NCBI GenBank assembly: GCA_964519885.1
Contig: CAZFLX010000023.1
Coordinates: 1 to 38,903 of the forward strand
DNA: 38,903 nucleotides
Direction of reading: 5' to 3'
Source of the DNA: GCA-002282575 sp964519885
Lineage (GTDB): Bacteria; Pseudomonadota; Gammaproteobacteria; Thiomicrospirales; Thiomicrospiraceae
Shown: positions 8,681 to 15,859 of the stretch, in pieces
Layout: each line of letters begins with the position of its first letter
Numbering within the stretch: position 1 is the stretch's first letter
The notes under the pieces: model-generated
What the model was told of the DNA's origin: nothing
Databases searched by the model: none
The model's input: only the letters and a program-made list of their open reading frames with translations
Translations under genes and position numbers: made by a program

Positions 8681-9022
8681 TTAGGGTTTAATTATAGCGG
8701 AATTTGCACCCATCATGGGCAACGCCATATAAGCGACTTCTTCATAAGGATGGGCATCGAGTAACGCTTGAACGACTGCTGGCAACAGATCAGCCTGACA
8801 AACAGTTTCGACCTTAACCTCATCAACCTGTTCGATACGATTAACTTCACCTAAAAATGGTTGAGCACCAGCCAGCGGACGGAATTGTCCTTGACCCAAG
8901 GTTTGCCAACTACAGCAATCGTAGTTACCCACCTTACCTGCACCAGCGGCAAAAATCGCTGTTTTTACCGCTTCTGCATGGCTAACGGGCACATAAAAAG
9001 CCAAATGAACCAGCTGATTCAT
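8681..9022 (-). CDS. NIF3/YqfO-like small protein
   Basis: Stand-alone form of the small domain found inserted in NIF3-family proteins (YqfO-like), 113 aa. It resembles Pseudomonas YqfO-type proteins: VHLAFYVPVSHAE, then FAAGAGKVGNYDCCSWQTLG, GQFRPLAGAQPF, and DAHPYEEVAY near the end. The fold is related to CutA-type trimers; a metal- or ligand-binding role is suspected for the family but not established. The ATG at 9022 is preferred over a GTG two codons upstream because it aligns with homologues I remember. It begins 12 bases after the ferritin stop. Confidence 0.8.
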   Translation of the reverse strand: MNQLVHLAFYVPVSHAEAVKTAIFAAGAGKVGNYDCCSWQTLGQGQFRPLAGAQPFLGEVNRIEQVDEVKVETVCQADLLPAVVQALLDAHPYEEVAYMALPMMGANSAIIKP

Positions 9023-9034
9023 AACCACTAATGA

Positions 9035-9541
9035 TTAAAGCGTTTGCGCCAAGCGTTGCAAGTGCTGATTAATGTGAAACATTGCCTCACCCGATTGACC
9101 TTTAAATGCTACCAAAGCGATTTGGTCTAAAATGCCACGAAACAATACTTCTTCTTCGCGCTGTTCGGCAATAAACCACTGCAGCATATTAAAGGTGTTA
9201 AAATCGCGTTCATCTAAGGCAAGATTGGCAATGGCATTAATCATCGCGGTCACCTTTTGCTCGTGAGCATAAGCCGCCTCAATCACCTCAACCAGATTAT
9301 TGTAATCGGCTCGTGGTGCATCTAATGCACCGATACGCACAGGCGCACCACATTCAAACAAATAATGAATGAACTTATCACGATGCTCTAATTCTTCTGG
9401 TACGTGTTTTTTGAAAAACTCGGCAGCTCCCGCTAAGCCTTTATCCTCACACCAAGCCGCCATTTGTAAATACAAGTTAGAGGCGAACATTTCAGCATTC
9501 ACTTGCGCATTTAACTTTTCAATAATGTTGGCTTTCAGCAT
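9035..9541 (-). CDS. ftnA: Non-haem ferritin
   Basis: Iron-storage ferritin, a 24-mer in the cytosol that oxidises and stores Fe(II). At 168 aa, its ligands fall at the same positions as E. coli FtnA: Glu17, Glu50, His53, Glu94, Gln127 and Glu130 (motifs NAEMFASNLY, PEELEHRD, AHEQ, AEQREEE). No haem-binding Met of bacterioferritin is evident. The ribosome binding site GGTGGAG is well placed. It is the first gene of the run ftnA-yqfO-dusA-murI, so iron-dependent control, if any, could reach the later genes; I see no convincing Fur box. Confidence 0.95.
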   Translation of the reverse strand: MLKANIIEKLNAQVNAEMFASNLYLQMAAWCEDKGLAGAAEFFKKHVPEELEHRDKFIHYLFECGAPVRIGALDAPRADYNNLVEVIEAAYAHEQKVTAMINAIANLALDERDFNTFNMLQWFIAEQREEEVLFRGILDQIALVAFKGQSGEAMFHINQHLQRLAQTL

Positions 9542-9716
9542 GATTTTTCTCCACCTTGGTGTTATAGATTGTTCTGTATGATTACCCGCAAATACTGGGT
9601 CGATAACACATCACAAAACCCTTAATACCAGTTTAACATAAGCCAATTATTTGTGCGATAATCGCAAAAGAATCAAAAAAGTTCATCTCATGTCAGTCGT
9701 CTGCAAGGAGTTAATC

Positions 9717-10094
9717 GTGTTCAAGTACCTCGTTATCCTGATGCTGCTATTACTTACGGCTTGCGGACGAACCGTTGCCTTCAAAGATGGCGCAGTTTCC
9801 GATCAAAAAGTTCACGATGCTGACTACAATCTGTGTGTGCAAGAAGCAAGACCACTCTACCCAACCAAGTGGATACAACAACCCTATTGGGTGCAAGTGC
9901 CTGTTTATGGACGTAGAATTCATGATGGTCGTGAAGTTTGGTACGTCAGTCATTATCAACCGCGCATGCGCTTTGAAACCTTCGATGCCAACGAACTCGA
10001 GCGCGAAGCTTATATCAATCGCTGTATGTCGGCTAAAGGCTACACCTATAAATACTTGTCTAAAGATGAGTTGGAAGCGATGGGATTAAATTGA
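9717..10094 (+). CDS. Small lipoprotein of unknown function
   Basis: I choose the GTG at 9717 because AAGGAG at 9705-9710 is six bases upstream and the product then begins directly with a lipoprotein signal: FKYLVILMLLLL followed by the lipobox LTAC. The mature part (about 108 aa) is hydrophilic. It has two cysteines (NLCVQEA, NRCMSAKGY) that could form a disulfide, and aromatic stretches such as QPYWVQVPVYGRR. A longer reading to base 9651 would spoil the signal peptide. The stop overlaps the next start by one base (TGATG). The family was not recognised; the CMSAKGY ending is common in small gammaproteobacterial lipoproteins. Confidence 0.75.
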   Translation: MFKYLVILMLLLLTACGRTVAFKDGAVSDQKVHDADYNLCVQEARPLYPTKWIQQPYWVQVPVYGRRIHDGREVWYVSHYQPRMRFETFDANELEREAYINRCMSAKGYTYKYLSKDELEAMGLN

Positions 10095-10834
10095 TGAAAA
10101 ACCTTACTTTAAACATAGCGAACAACATGCAACATTTTGTTGTTTTTGGCGCCAGCGGAACTATCGGTTCGGCGTTGGTGCATGAATTAGCTCGACGTTA
10201 TCCCCTAGCGCAGATCAGTGCTGTCTCGCGTCAATCCACTTATTTCTCTGCTACCAATGTACAATCTTATGTTGTGAATTATCTCAACGAAGCCCAATTA
10301 AATGATTTAGCCGTTCAATTACCAACCATAGATTGGCTCATTATTGCCACCGGTATTTTGCATGATGAGACAGCAAAACCTGAAAAATCTATCCGGGATT
10401 TTAGCGCTGAAAAGTTTGCGCATGTCTATGAAGTGAATGTCATTGTTCCCGCTCTGATAACAAAATACTTAATGCCTAAATTGGCTAAACATCAACCTGT
10501 CAAGCTTGCCGCCTTGTCGGCACGCATTGGCAGTATTTCAGATAATCGGCTAGGCGGATGGTATGCTTATCGAGCTTCTAAAGCGGCACTCAATATGCTT
10601 CTAAAAACCCTATCAATCGAACTGAAGCGCAGTAACTCACTGTCTGTGGTAGTTGGATTGCACCCAGGAACCGTTGACAGCCCACTTTCCAAACCTTTTC
10701 AAGCACACATTGCAAAGGAAAACCTGTTTACACCTGCCAGAGCGGCAACACAATTAATTGACGTGCTGGAAGGGCTAACCCCAGAACAAACAGGAAACTG
10801 TTATGCTTTTGATGGCTGTTTGATTGAACCTTAA
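10094..10834 (+). CDS. Short-chain dehydrogenase/reductase, C-factor-like
   Basis: Rossmann-fold SDR of about 246 aa. The nucleotide loop is FGASGTIG; the NAG-like position reads ATGILHD; the catalytic Ser is in ALSARIGSIS and the YxxxK pair in YAYRASKAALN. The HPGTVDSPLSKPF ending is typical of the csgA/C-factor SDR group, whose substrates are unknown. The ATG at 10094 overlaps the lipoprotein stop. An ATG at 10127 (MQHFVVFGASG) would give the more usual short N-terminus but has no clear ribosome binding site. Confidence 0.85.
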   Translation: MKNLTLNIANNMQHFVVFGASGTIGSALVHELARRYPLAQISAVSRQSTYFSATNVQSYVVNYLNEAQLNDLAVQLPTIDWLIIATGILHDETAKPEKSIRDFSAEKFAHVYEVNVIVPALITKYLMPKLAKHQPVKLAALSARIGSISDNRLGGWYAYRASKAALNMLLKTLSIELKRSNSLSVVVGLHPGTVDSPLSKPFQAHIAKENLFTPARAATQLIDVLEGLTPEQTGNCYAFDGCLIEP

Positions 10835-10874
10835 ACAAACTAATATTGAGACCAAATGATGCTAAGGATAAATC

Positions 10875-11324
10875 ATGAATATTTCTAATCGCCAGCGTCA
10901 AACGCTGTTAGCTTATTTGGGCGCTCTTCCCTTTGTGGCGACTGCCCTATTGATGAGCATGGGTATTCACAATATTCCCTTTGTGGGCCCTCTTTTTTCA
11001 GCAATTTCTGTTTATGCCTTGATTATTGCCAGCTTTATGGCCGGCAGTCACTGGGGGCAGCAACTTGGCTTTTCGGATAAATGGCGCTTTAAATTACAAA
11101 TCACAACCAATATTCAGGCTGTAGGCTTGTGGCTGGCTTATGTGTGGTTGGATAACTCATGGTTCATGCTAGTGTTAATCACCAGCTTTTTAATTTCGTT
11201 ATGGCTCGATCAACAACTTAAGCAAGCACAGCTGATTGAAGCAGCATATTGGCAAACCCGTTTAAAGGTGACCATTATCGTGGTGCTATCTTTGGTTATC
11301 ATTGGCATAGTGAAGACTGGCTAG
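10875..11324 (+). CDS. DUF3429 membrane protein
   Basis: 149-aa integral membrane protein with four or five predicted helices. LGALPFVATALL starts the first helix; the second carries ASFMAGSHWGQQ, which matches the family's SFxGGxHWG signature. Hydrophobic segments follow near residues 80-92, 95-110 and 130-147. Function of the family (related to TMEM69) is unknown. It lies 40 bases after the SDR gene and is probably cotranscribed with it. Beyond it the accessory patch begins. Confidence 0.8.
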   Translation: MNISNRQRQTLLAYLGALPFVATALLMSMGIHNIPFVGPLFSAISVYALIIASFMAGSHWGQQLGFSDKWRFKLQITTNIQAVGLWLAYVWLDNSWFMLVLITSFLISLWLDQQLKQAQLIEAAYWQTRLKVTIIVVLSLVIIGIVKTG

Positions 11325-11343
11325 AATTACCTAGCAGTTTTTA

Positions 11344-11554
11344 TTGAAATTTATTGGCGCCTGCAAACGCTCTGAAATCAACAACCTAAGTTTCATAATC
11401 TACGCCACGAAACCGCTACACGTCTCTTTGAGGCAGGGCTTAACGTTATAGAAGCCGCCAGTGTGACAGCACACAGAGAATTGCACATGTTGCAACGCTA
11501 CACGCATTTGAAGCCTGCCGATATTGCTGATAAGCTGAACCGTAAAAACACTTG
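11344..11554 (+). pseudogene. C-terminal remnant of a tyrosine recombinase/integrase
   Basis: Only the last ~70 codons of a phage-type integrase remain. One frame gives GACKRSEINNLS; a one-base shift at the T-run near 11391 then gives FHNLRHETATRLFEAGLNV, an AHRELHML block and QRYTHLKPAD, ending at TGA 11552-11554. These match the family's HxLRH box (His-Arg), the second histidine region (TAH instead of TGH) and the catalytic Tyr in RYTH. There is no N-terminal part and no start codon. This supports past integration of a mobile element. Confidence 0.75.
11345..11360 (+). repeat. 16-bp direct repeat, distal copy (att-like)
   Basis: TGAAATTTATTGGCGC occurs here and again at 13247-13262, where it covers the 3' end of tRNA-Arg including its CCA. 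Allowing one extra base, similarity runs a few bases further left (TTTTAT in both). This is the pattern left by integration at a tRNA 3' end, though here the distal copy also reads as part of the integrase remnant. Confidence 0.6.
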
Positions 11555-11600
11555 ACACAACCACACAAAGTTATCAAAATGATAGCTATCAATTTGATAG
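11552..11600 (+). promoter_or_regulatory. Promoter with two palindromic operators for the toxin-like/HTH pair
   Basis: A perfect TTGACA (11552-11557) is followed after 17 bases by CAAAAT (11575-11580). Two adjacent inverted repeats overlie the -10 and likely start site: TATCA-AAA-TGATA at 11572-11584 and CTATCA-ATT-TGATAG at 11586-11600. The shared half-site TATCA/TGATA suggests binding of a dimeric HTH protein, most simply the downstream antitoxin-like regulator. The start codon follows at 11609. Confidence 0.65.
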
Positions 11601-11608
11601 GCAGAATA

Positions 11609-11944
11609 ATGACAATTGAAGCAACAACGGTGAGCTTTCCACTTCAAGAGAAAATTGCCAGAAAAATTTTACAAGACTTAGCGCTTAATGCTTCTCACAA
11701 AATTCGTTTTGGTTCCCACGCTAAACAAAGAATGATAGAAAGAGGCATTACCACCAAACAAGTGATGACTGTGTTACAAGACAATGCTAGTCGTTTCACC
11801 GAAAAGCCGCATTTAACAGCCAGCGCAAGCTGGAAGTTTAATTTGCAAGGTTTCGCTGCTGGCGAGATCATTGAAGTGGTCGTTGATTTGAAAAATGCTG
11901 AAAACGACCCAAATGCCTTTATTGTTACCGTCATACTCAAATAA
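11609..11944 (+). CDS. DUF4258 protein, putative toxin
   Basis: 111-aa protein with the DUF4258 core: KIRFGSHAKQRMIERGITTKQ at 31-51, in which His37, Arg41, Glu44 and Arg45 are the family's conserved polar residues, followed by a C-terminal beta region (EIIEVVVDLKN, AFIVTVIL). Such domains occur as RNase-like toxins next to HTH antitoxins; toxicity here is inferred. The start at 11609 is chosen because it follows the operator; the upstream in-frame extension would run through the promoter. A 12-base gap precedes the HTH gene. The order toxin-first resembles higBA-type pairs. Confidence 0.7.
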   Translation: MTIEATTVSFPLQEKIARKILQDLALNASHKIRFGSHAKQRMIERGITTKQVMTVLQDNASRFTEKPHLTASASWKFNLQGFAAGEIIEVVVDLKNAENDPNAFIVTVILK

Positions 11945-11956
11945 ATGGAGTTTACA

Positions 11957-12406
11957 ATGACCCCCTACCACTACACAGAAAGCGGGCTTGATAACATCTA
12001 CTTGCTCAATGGCGTTCATACTGTCGATGAAGAAGGTGATACATTCACCAGTATCAACGACCTTGAGCAATTACACCTACAAATTGCCAAAACATTGGTA
12101 GACAAGCATAGCCCACTAGAAGCCAAAGAATTTAAGTTTTTGCGGGTAGAGCTTAACTTATCACAAAAAGCACTGGCTGAATTGCTAGGCGTGGATAGCC
12201 AAACCGTTGCACGTTGGGAAAAAAGCGAAACAGCCATACCAAGAGGTAGTGACGTGCTACTACGTGCCTATTATCTGGAAAGCCAAGCTGAAGACAGCAA
12301 AATTGCCTTACTACTCAAAACACTAGCCCAATCTGAAACCAGTGAAGTCATGACGCGTATTGAGTTTGAAGAGCAAGATCATCATTGGATGAGAAAGGCG
12401 GCGTAA
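11957..12406 (+). CDS. XRE-type HTH regulator, putative antitoxin
   Basis: 149-aa protein. The N-terminus YHYTESGLDNIYLLNG is a conserved block seen in a group of antitoxin-like regulators. A Cro/CI-type helix-turn-helix follows at about 66-100 (LNLSQKALAELLGVDSQTVARWEKSE). The C-terminal third is helical and acidic, a plausible toxin-binding region. GGAG at 11947-11950 is correctly spaced for the ATG at 11957, so I reject the ATG at 11945, which lies before that site. It is expected to repress the operon through the palindromes at 11572-11600. Confidence 0.75.
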   Translation: MTPYHYTESGLDNIYLLNGVHTVDEEGDTFTSINDLEQLHLQIAKTLVDKHSPLEAKEFKFLRVELNLSQKALAELLGVDSQTVARWEKSETAIPRGSDVLLRAYYLESQAEDSKIALLLKTLAQSETSEVMTRIEFEEQDHHWMRKAA

Positions 12407-12408
12407 AC

Positions 12409-12573
12409 TTGAAACCACAACCCGCGCCCCAAAACGCAACGAAAAAACAACTTTCTCAAACTTCTGTCATGCTCACTCAAGCGGAAATTGACGCATTCAG
12501 ACAGAAGAAAAAAGCCATGTGCGATTTCGCTCAAAAGGAATTGAGCTTACGCCTTAGCGCAATCGCTTCGTGA
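12409..12573 (+). CDS. Possible small third ORF of the module
   Basis: About 54 codons from a TTG preceded by AGGCGG eight bases upstream, two bases after the HTH stop. The product is basic and helical: KPQPAPQNATKKQ, then MLTQAEIDAFRQKKKAM and KELSLRLSAIAS. No family recognised. The tight spacing suggests cotranscription and perhaps coupling with the HTH gene. The TTG start, short length and decayed surroundings leave real doubt that it is expressed. Confidence 0.35.
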   Translation: MKPQPAPQNATKKQLSQTSVMLTQAEIDAFRQKKKAMCDFAQKELSLRLSAIAS

Positions 12574-12665
12574 ACCAGTTAAGCTAAAGTTGGCTTTACT
12601 ACAGTTAATCCGCATAGCCCCAACGAGCTAAGAACGAATGATGGGGAGTTGGTAAAGCTTCATAA

Positions 12666-13123
12666 CTAACTCACCACATAACCAATATGCCCCTGCTCCG
12701 TTGCCAGTTTAATACGGGCTTCTAAATCACGGTTGACACTATCGCTTATGGTAAATCGGCTTTCTTCACTGCTATGGTCTAGCCCGACTTGTTCACGGTA
12801 GAAGCGTTCTAAATCGGTTATTAAGCCAACTTTTTCACTGCATTCGCACAAATATAGCACACGTTGTCATCGGGCTGTACAAAAAACCATTGCGCACACC
12901 ACAAATCGGCAAGCAGTTTATGTGCTTTGAGTTTTTCGCTAATAGCCTTGTACTGAGCGCGTTTTTTCTGTACATCTTCACGTTCATTAGTGCTGGCAAG
13001 TAATAGCCCTTTAATTTGTGCTAATACGCCACTCATGAGGGTTTCATCGACACCAAACAACAAATCGAGCTGTCCTGTGGAATGCAAACCACGATAGCAA
13101 CCAAGATAGCAACCACGATACAA
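12666..13123 (-). pseudogene. Degenerate ORFs, possible restriction-methylase remnant
   Basis: Two overlapping minus-strand frames, 12821-13123 and 12666-12860, look like pieces of decayed genes. The first contains KLLADLWCAQWFF after a charged helical stretch; this reminds me of a segment in large Eco57I-like methylase/restriction proteins, but the match is from memory and weak. The second (ITDLERFYREQVGLDH, SVNRDLEARIKLATEQG) is not recognised. Neither has a convincing ribosome binding site, and the upstream end of the first runs into 12-base tandem repeats. No other gene is seen between 12574 and 13256. Confidence 0.3.
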
Positions 13124-13125
13124 TT
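13090..13125. repeat. Short 12-bp tandem repeat
   Basis: Three adjacent 12-base units, CACGATAGCAAC, CAAGATAGCAAC and CACGATACAATT: two near-identical copies plus a diverged third. Read on the minus strand they encode YRGCYLGCYRG-like residues at the start of the degenerate ORF. Confidence 0.6.
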
Positions 13126-13246
13126 TGATAATAACAGGGACGAAACGGGAACACTCAGGTTTAAAAACAAGGTAAAAAAGTTAAATATTAAGAAAATTGA
13201 AAGCAATTAAAGACGAACAAAGCAAGATATTAACTGTTGTTTTATA

Positions 13247-13262
13247 TGAAATTTATTGGCGC
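13247..13262 (+). repeat. 16-bp direct repeat, tRNA-proximal copy (att-like)
   Basis: Second copy of TGAAATTTATTGGCGC. Its right-hand six bases are the complement of the tRNA-Arg 3' end (GC, discriminator G, CCA). It pairs with the copy at 11345-11360 and would mark the tRNA end of an old insertion of about 1.9 kb. Confidence 0.6.
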
Positions 13263-13333
13263 GCCCGAGACGATTCGAACGTCCGACCACCGCCTTCGGA
13301 GGGCGATACTCTATCCAGCTGAGCTACGGGCGC
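13257..13333 (-). tRNA. tRNA-Arg(CCG)
   Basis: The 77-nt cloverleaf is complete on the minus strand. The acceptor stem pairs GCGCCCG with CGGGCGC, with discriminator G and an encoded CCA. The D arm is GCTCAGCTGGATAGAG, the anticodon loop CTCCGAA gives CCG, and the T loop is TTCGAAT. It reads CGG codons. The 3' end is part of the 16-bp repeat, the usual place for integrase-mediated insertion. Confidence 0.95.
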
Positions 13334-13377
13334 AAATGACAAGACGATTATTTTAGCACAGCACGCTCCTACTCGCC

Positions 13378-13406
13378 TTAACGCATATCTAACTTTATGC
13401 TAAAAT
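13378..13406 (+). promoter_or_regulatory. Candidate promoter of the B12 operon
   Basis: TTAACG (13378-13383) and TAAAAT (13401-13406) are separated by 17 bases, with TGC directly before the -10 box (extended -10). The site lies just upstream of the riboswitch, so the transcript would start around 13413. Confidence 0.45.
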
Positions 13407-13422
13407 TGTAATGTAAACCTGA

Positions 13423-13606
13423 TTATTAGGTGCATTTAGCTTAGTTGTTAAATGTTAAACGGGAAGCTCGGTGCAATGCCGACACTGCCCCCGCAACAGT
13501 AATAGAGAAGACATTTTAAGTGACAATTCGTCACAACCACTGGTCAGCGAACTGATTCGGGAAGGTAAAATGAAAATGCTCTTAAGTCTGGATACCGGCC
13601 TAGTAA
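13423..13606 (+). ncRNA. Cobalamin riboswitch
   Basis: The closing P1 stem pairs TTATTA at 13423-13428 with TAGTAA at 13601-13606. Inside are the conserved GGTGCAT (13429-13435), the core GACACTGCCCCCGCAAC (13481-13497) and the B12-box end AAGTCTGGATACCGGCC (13584-13600). It senses adenosylcobalamin-type ligands and normally turns off expression. Of 13334-13870 it fills the middle; from 13607 to 13870 there is a long leader with no gene, holding several short hairpins and a repeated 11-mer. Confidence 0.95.
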
Positions 13607-13743
13607 GACACATTTACCGATTGCGGTGGGCAATACGGCGAAGCAATTTTTTAAATTGTTTGATGACGATTAAGTCAGTTAATGAACAGAAAACCCGTTA
13701 TGAGTTGGCAAAATGACTAGGCGCACGGCGCGCAGACAAGGGA

Positions 13744-13760
13744 GTGTACAAACAGTACAT
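13744..13760 (+). other. Short hairpin in the btuB leader
   Basis: TGTAC-AAACA-GTACA forms a 5-bp stem (with a further G-U pair) in the leader between riboswitch and btuB. It is followed at once by ATGACCGAAGG, an 11-mer repeated at 13853-13863 where it supplies the btuB ribosome binding site. It could be part of the expression platform or a small repeat element. Confidence 0.35.
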
Positions 13761-13870
13761 GACCGAAGGTGAGCACCGAGCAACAACGCAAGATGACAAC
13801 GCAATAGGGTTTAATGACATTAACCTCCGTTTGTCTTTCGTGCCATATTTTTATGACCGAAGGAATTTTC

Positions 13871-15835
13871 ATGAACCTTTCAAAACCAACCTTATTAAGC
13901 CTTGCGGGTGCAAGTTGCTTTGCATCGCCACTATGGGCGAACTCGACCAACTTAGACCAGGTTATTGTTTCTGCCACGCGCGTTGAACAGTCTAAAGCTG
14001 ACTACACGGGCAATATCACCGTCATTACCAGTGAACAGCTACAAGAAAAAGCTATTCAAACCCTTCCTGAAGCGCTAGACAGAATTGGCGGTATTGCCAA
14101 CTACAGCAATGGTGGCTTAGGCTCAACATCGACGGTTTACTTACGCGGACACGACAGTAAACGCACCCTGCTATTGGTCGATGGTATGCGCTTTAACGAC
14201 CCGTCGAGTACCAGTGGTGCCCAATGGCAACATTTGTTGGTTGGCGATATTGAACGCATCGAAATCATCGAAGGCGCGCAAGCGGGTATTTGGGGGGCTG
14301 ATGCCGCAGCAGGGGTCGTAAATGTGATTACCAAACAAGCTGCACAAGGCACGCATGGCAGCTTGAGTTATACGCTAGGCACGCTAGGACAAAAACAAAC
14401 CCAAGGCAATGTCAGTTTTGCTAATAAAAATTTCGATGCTCGCATTGGCTATACAGGATTAAGCAGCGATGAATTTTCTAGTGTTACGCCAATCATTAAT
14501 GGCACTAAACAAAACCCTTTAGCCTACGAAAAAGATGGTTATCGCAACGACACACTTAACGCCAAATTAGGCTGGAATATTACCAACAATCAACGCTTAG
14601 AATTTAGCGCTTTTAAAGCAAAATCAGTTGGAAACTTTGATGGAGTACCTAGCGATACATATACGAGTAAAGGCGTAACCTATCCAAAAGTTCCAAATAC
14701 AGACGTAGTCAAATTTAACAATCCTAGTAAATACGATCAAAGTACGTTAGGCCTCAGTTATAGGTTCGTCATTAATGGTTGGGATATTGGGTTGAACATT
14801 CAGCAAAGTGAAATTGACAGAGATTTTAACAATTCAATCTTTAATTCAAAAAGCAACCAACAAAGCATTACAGCGAATCGTAACGACAGCTTAGGTAATT
14901 GGACATTTGGCGCTGACAAGTCGGAACAATCGACCGACAAAATGAGCAATACCAACATTGGAAAGCAACAAAAACAAAAAGGTCTTTTTATTGCCCGAAC
15001 TCAAAAATTTCATCTGCCACAAGCCGAACACCCAACTATCATCAATTTAAGCCTACGCAACGATGATTTTAGCGATTACGACAGCTACATTGGCAAGCGT
15101 TTTGGTATCAAGCAAATGCTCACTAAAGATGCATACTTTGCCATCAATATGGCTGATACGCGTCGAATGCCGAACTTATTCGAGCGGTTTATTCAGTACA
15201 ACCCATCCCCCCTACCAACCAGCGTTCGTAACGATGTAGGTAGTTTGCGTCCCGAAACGGTCGAGAGCAAAGAAATGAGTTTAGGTTGGAAAGGTTACAG
15301 TCTCACCCGTTTTGAGGACAAAGTAACCGATTTGATCGATTACAATCGCACGAATCTGAACTACTACAACTTGCCAGGCGAATCACAACTCAACGGCTGG
15401 CAATGGAAAGCCAGTGAATCCTTACCCAGTTTAGCATCAGAAGTAACGCTCAGCTATCAAGTGATAGATGCGAAATCTGAAAAAGGGATTCCGCTTGCCC
15501 GTCGCCCAGAAACCAGTGGTAGTATCGACTGGACTTACTTAGGATTAGCAAAAACAGTCTTGGGGTTGCAAACTCAATTTGTTGGCACGCGCCTAGATTA
15601 TGTGACCACACCAACAGCCACGCAACTTAGCCCTGACACAGGTAACTATTGGTTGTGGCACGCCAATGCCAGTTATCAATGGAACAAAGAAATTCGTGTA
15701 TTTGTAAAAGGGGTAAATTTAACCGATGAACGCATTATCCAAGCTTATGCAAATAACTCAACGGATAGCACGCTTGGTGCTTACTACGCCTACTCACCCC
15801 GCACCCTGTTAGCGGGTGTGGAATATAAGTTTTAA
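13871..15835 (+). CDS. btuB: TonB-dependent vitamin B12 receptor
   Basis: Outer-membrane receptor that imports corrinoids with energy from TonB. The ATG at 13871 is chosen because AAGGA at 13860-13864 precedes it by six bases and it begins with a signal peptide (residues 1-23, ending SPLWA). A TonB box (DQVIVSA, ~29-35) and a plug domain (LPEALDRIGGI, YLRGHDSKRTLLLVDGMR, IERIEIIEG, GAAAGVVNVITK-like) follow. The beta-barrel ends in the typical aromatic EYKF. The 654 aa fit BtuB. Its place directly after a cobalamin riboswitch and before cobO supports the substrate. Confidence 0.93.
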   Translation: MNLSKPTLLSLAGASCFASPLWANSTNLDQVIVSATRVEQSKADYTGNITVITSEQLQEKAIQTLPEALDRIGGIANYSNGGLGSTSTVYLRGHDSKRTLLLVDGMRFNDPSSTSGAQWQHLLVGDIERIEIIEGAQAGIWGADAAAGVVNVITKQAAQGTHGSLSYTLGTLGQKQTQGNVSFANKNFDARIGYTGLSSDEFSSVTPIINGTKQNPLAYEKDGYRNDTLNAKLGWNITNNQRLEFSAFKAKSVGNFDGVPSDTYTSKGVTYPKVPNTDVVKFNNPSKYDQSTLGLSYRFVINGWDIGLNIQQSEIDRDFNNSIFNSKSNQQSITANRNDSLGNWTFGADKSEQSTDKMSNTNIGKQQKQKGLFIARTQKFHLPQAEHPTIINLSLRNDDFSDYDSYIGKRFGIKQMLTKDAYFAINMADTRRMPNLFERFIQYNPSPLPTSVRNDVGSLRPETVESKEMSLGWKGYSLTRFEDKVTDLIDYNRTNLNYYNLPGESQLNGWQWKASESLPSLASEVTLSYQVIDAKSEKGIPLARRPETSGSIDWTYLGLAKTVLGLQTQFVGTRLDYVTTPTATQLSPDTGNYWLWHANASYQWNKEIRVFVKGVNLTDERIIQAYANNSTDSTLGAYYAYSPRTLLAGVEYKF

Positions 15836-15859
15836 CAAATAATTTAGGAGCTTAACACA

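Noticed and set aside
9542..9716. Fur box or strong divergent promoter between ferritin and the lipoprotein gene
   Set aside because: Only partial -10-like boxes (TATAAC on the minus strand, GATAAT on the plus strand) with poor -35 partners; no GATAATGATAATCATTATC-like match.
13471..13716. Open reading frame across the riboswitch region
   Set aside because: It runs over conserved riboswitch elements, has no ribosome binding site and resembles no protein.
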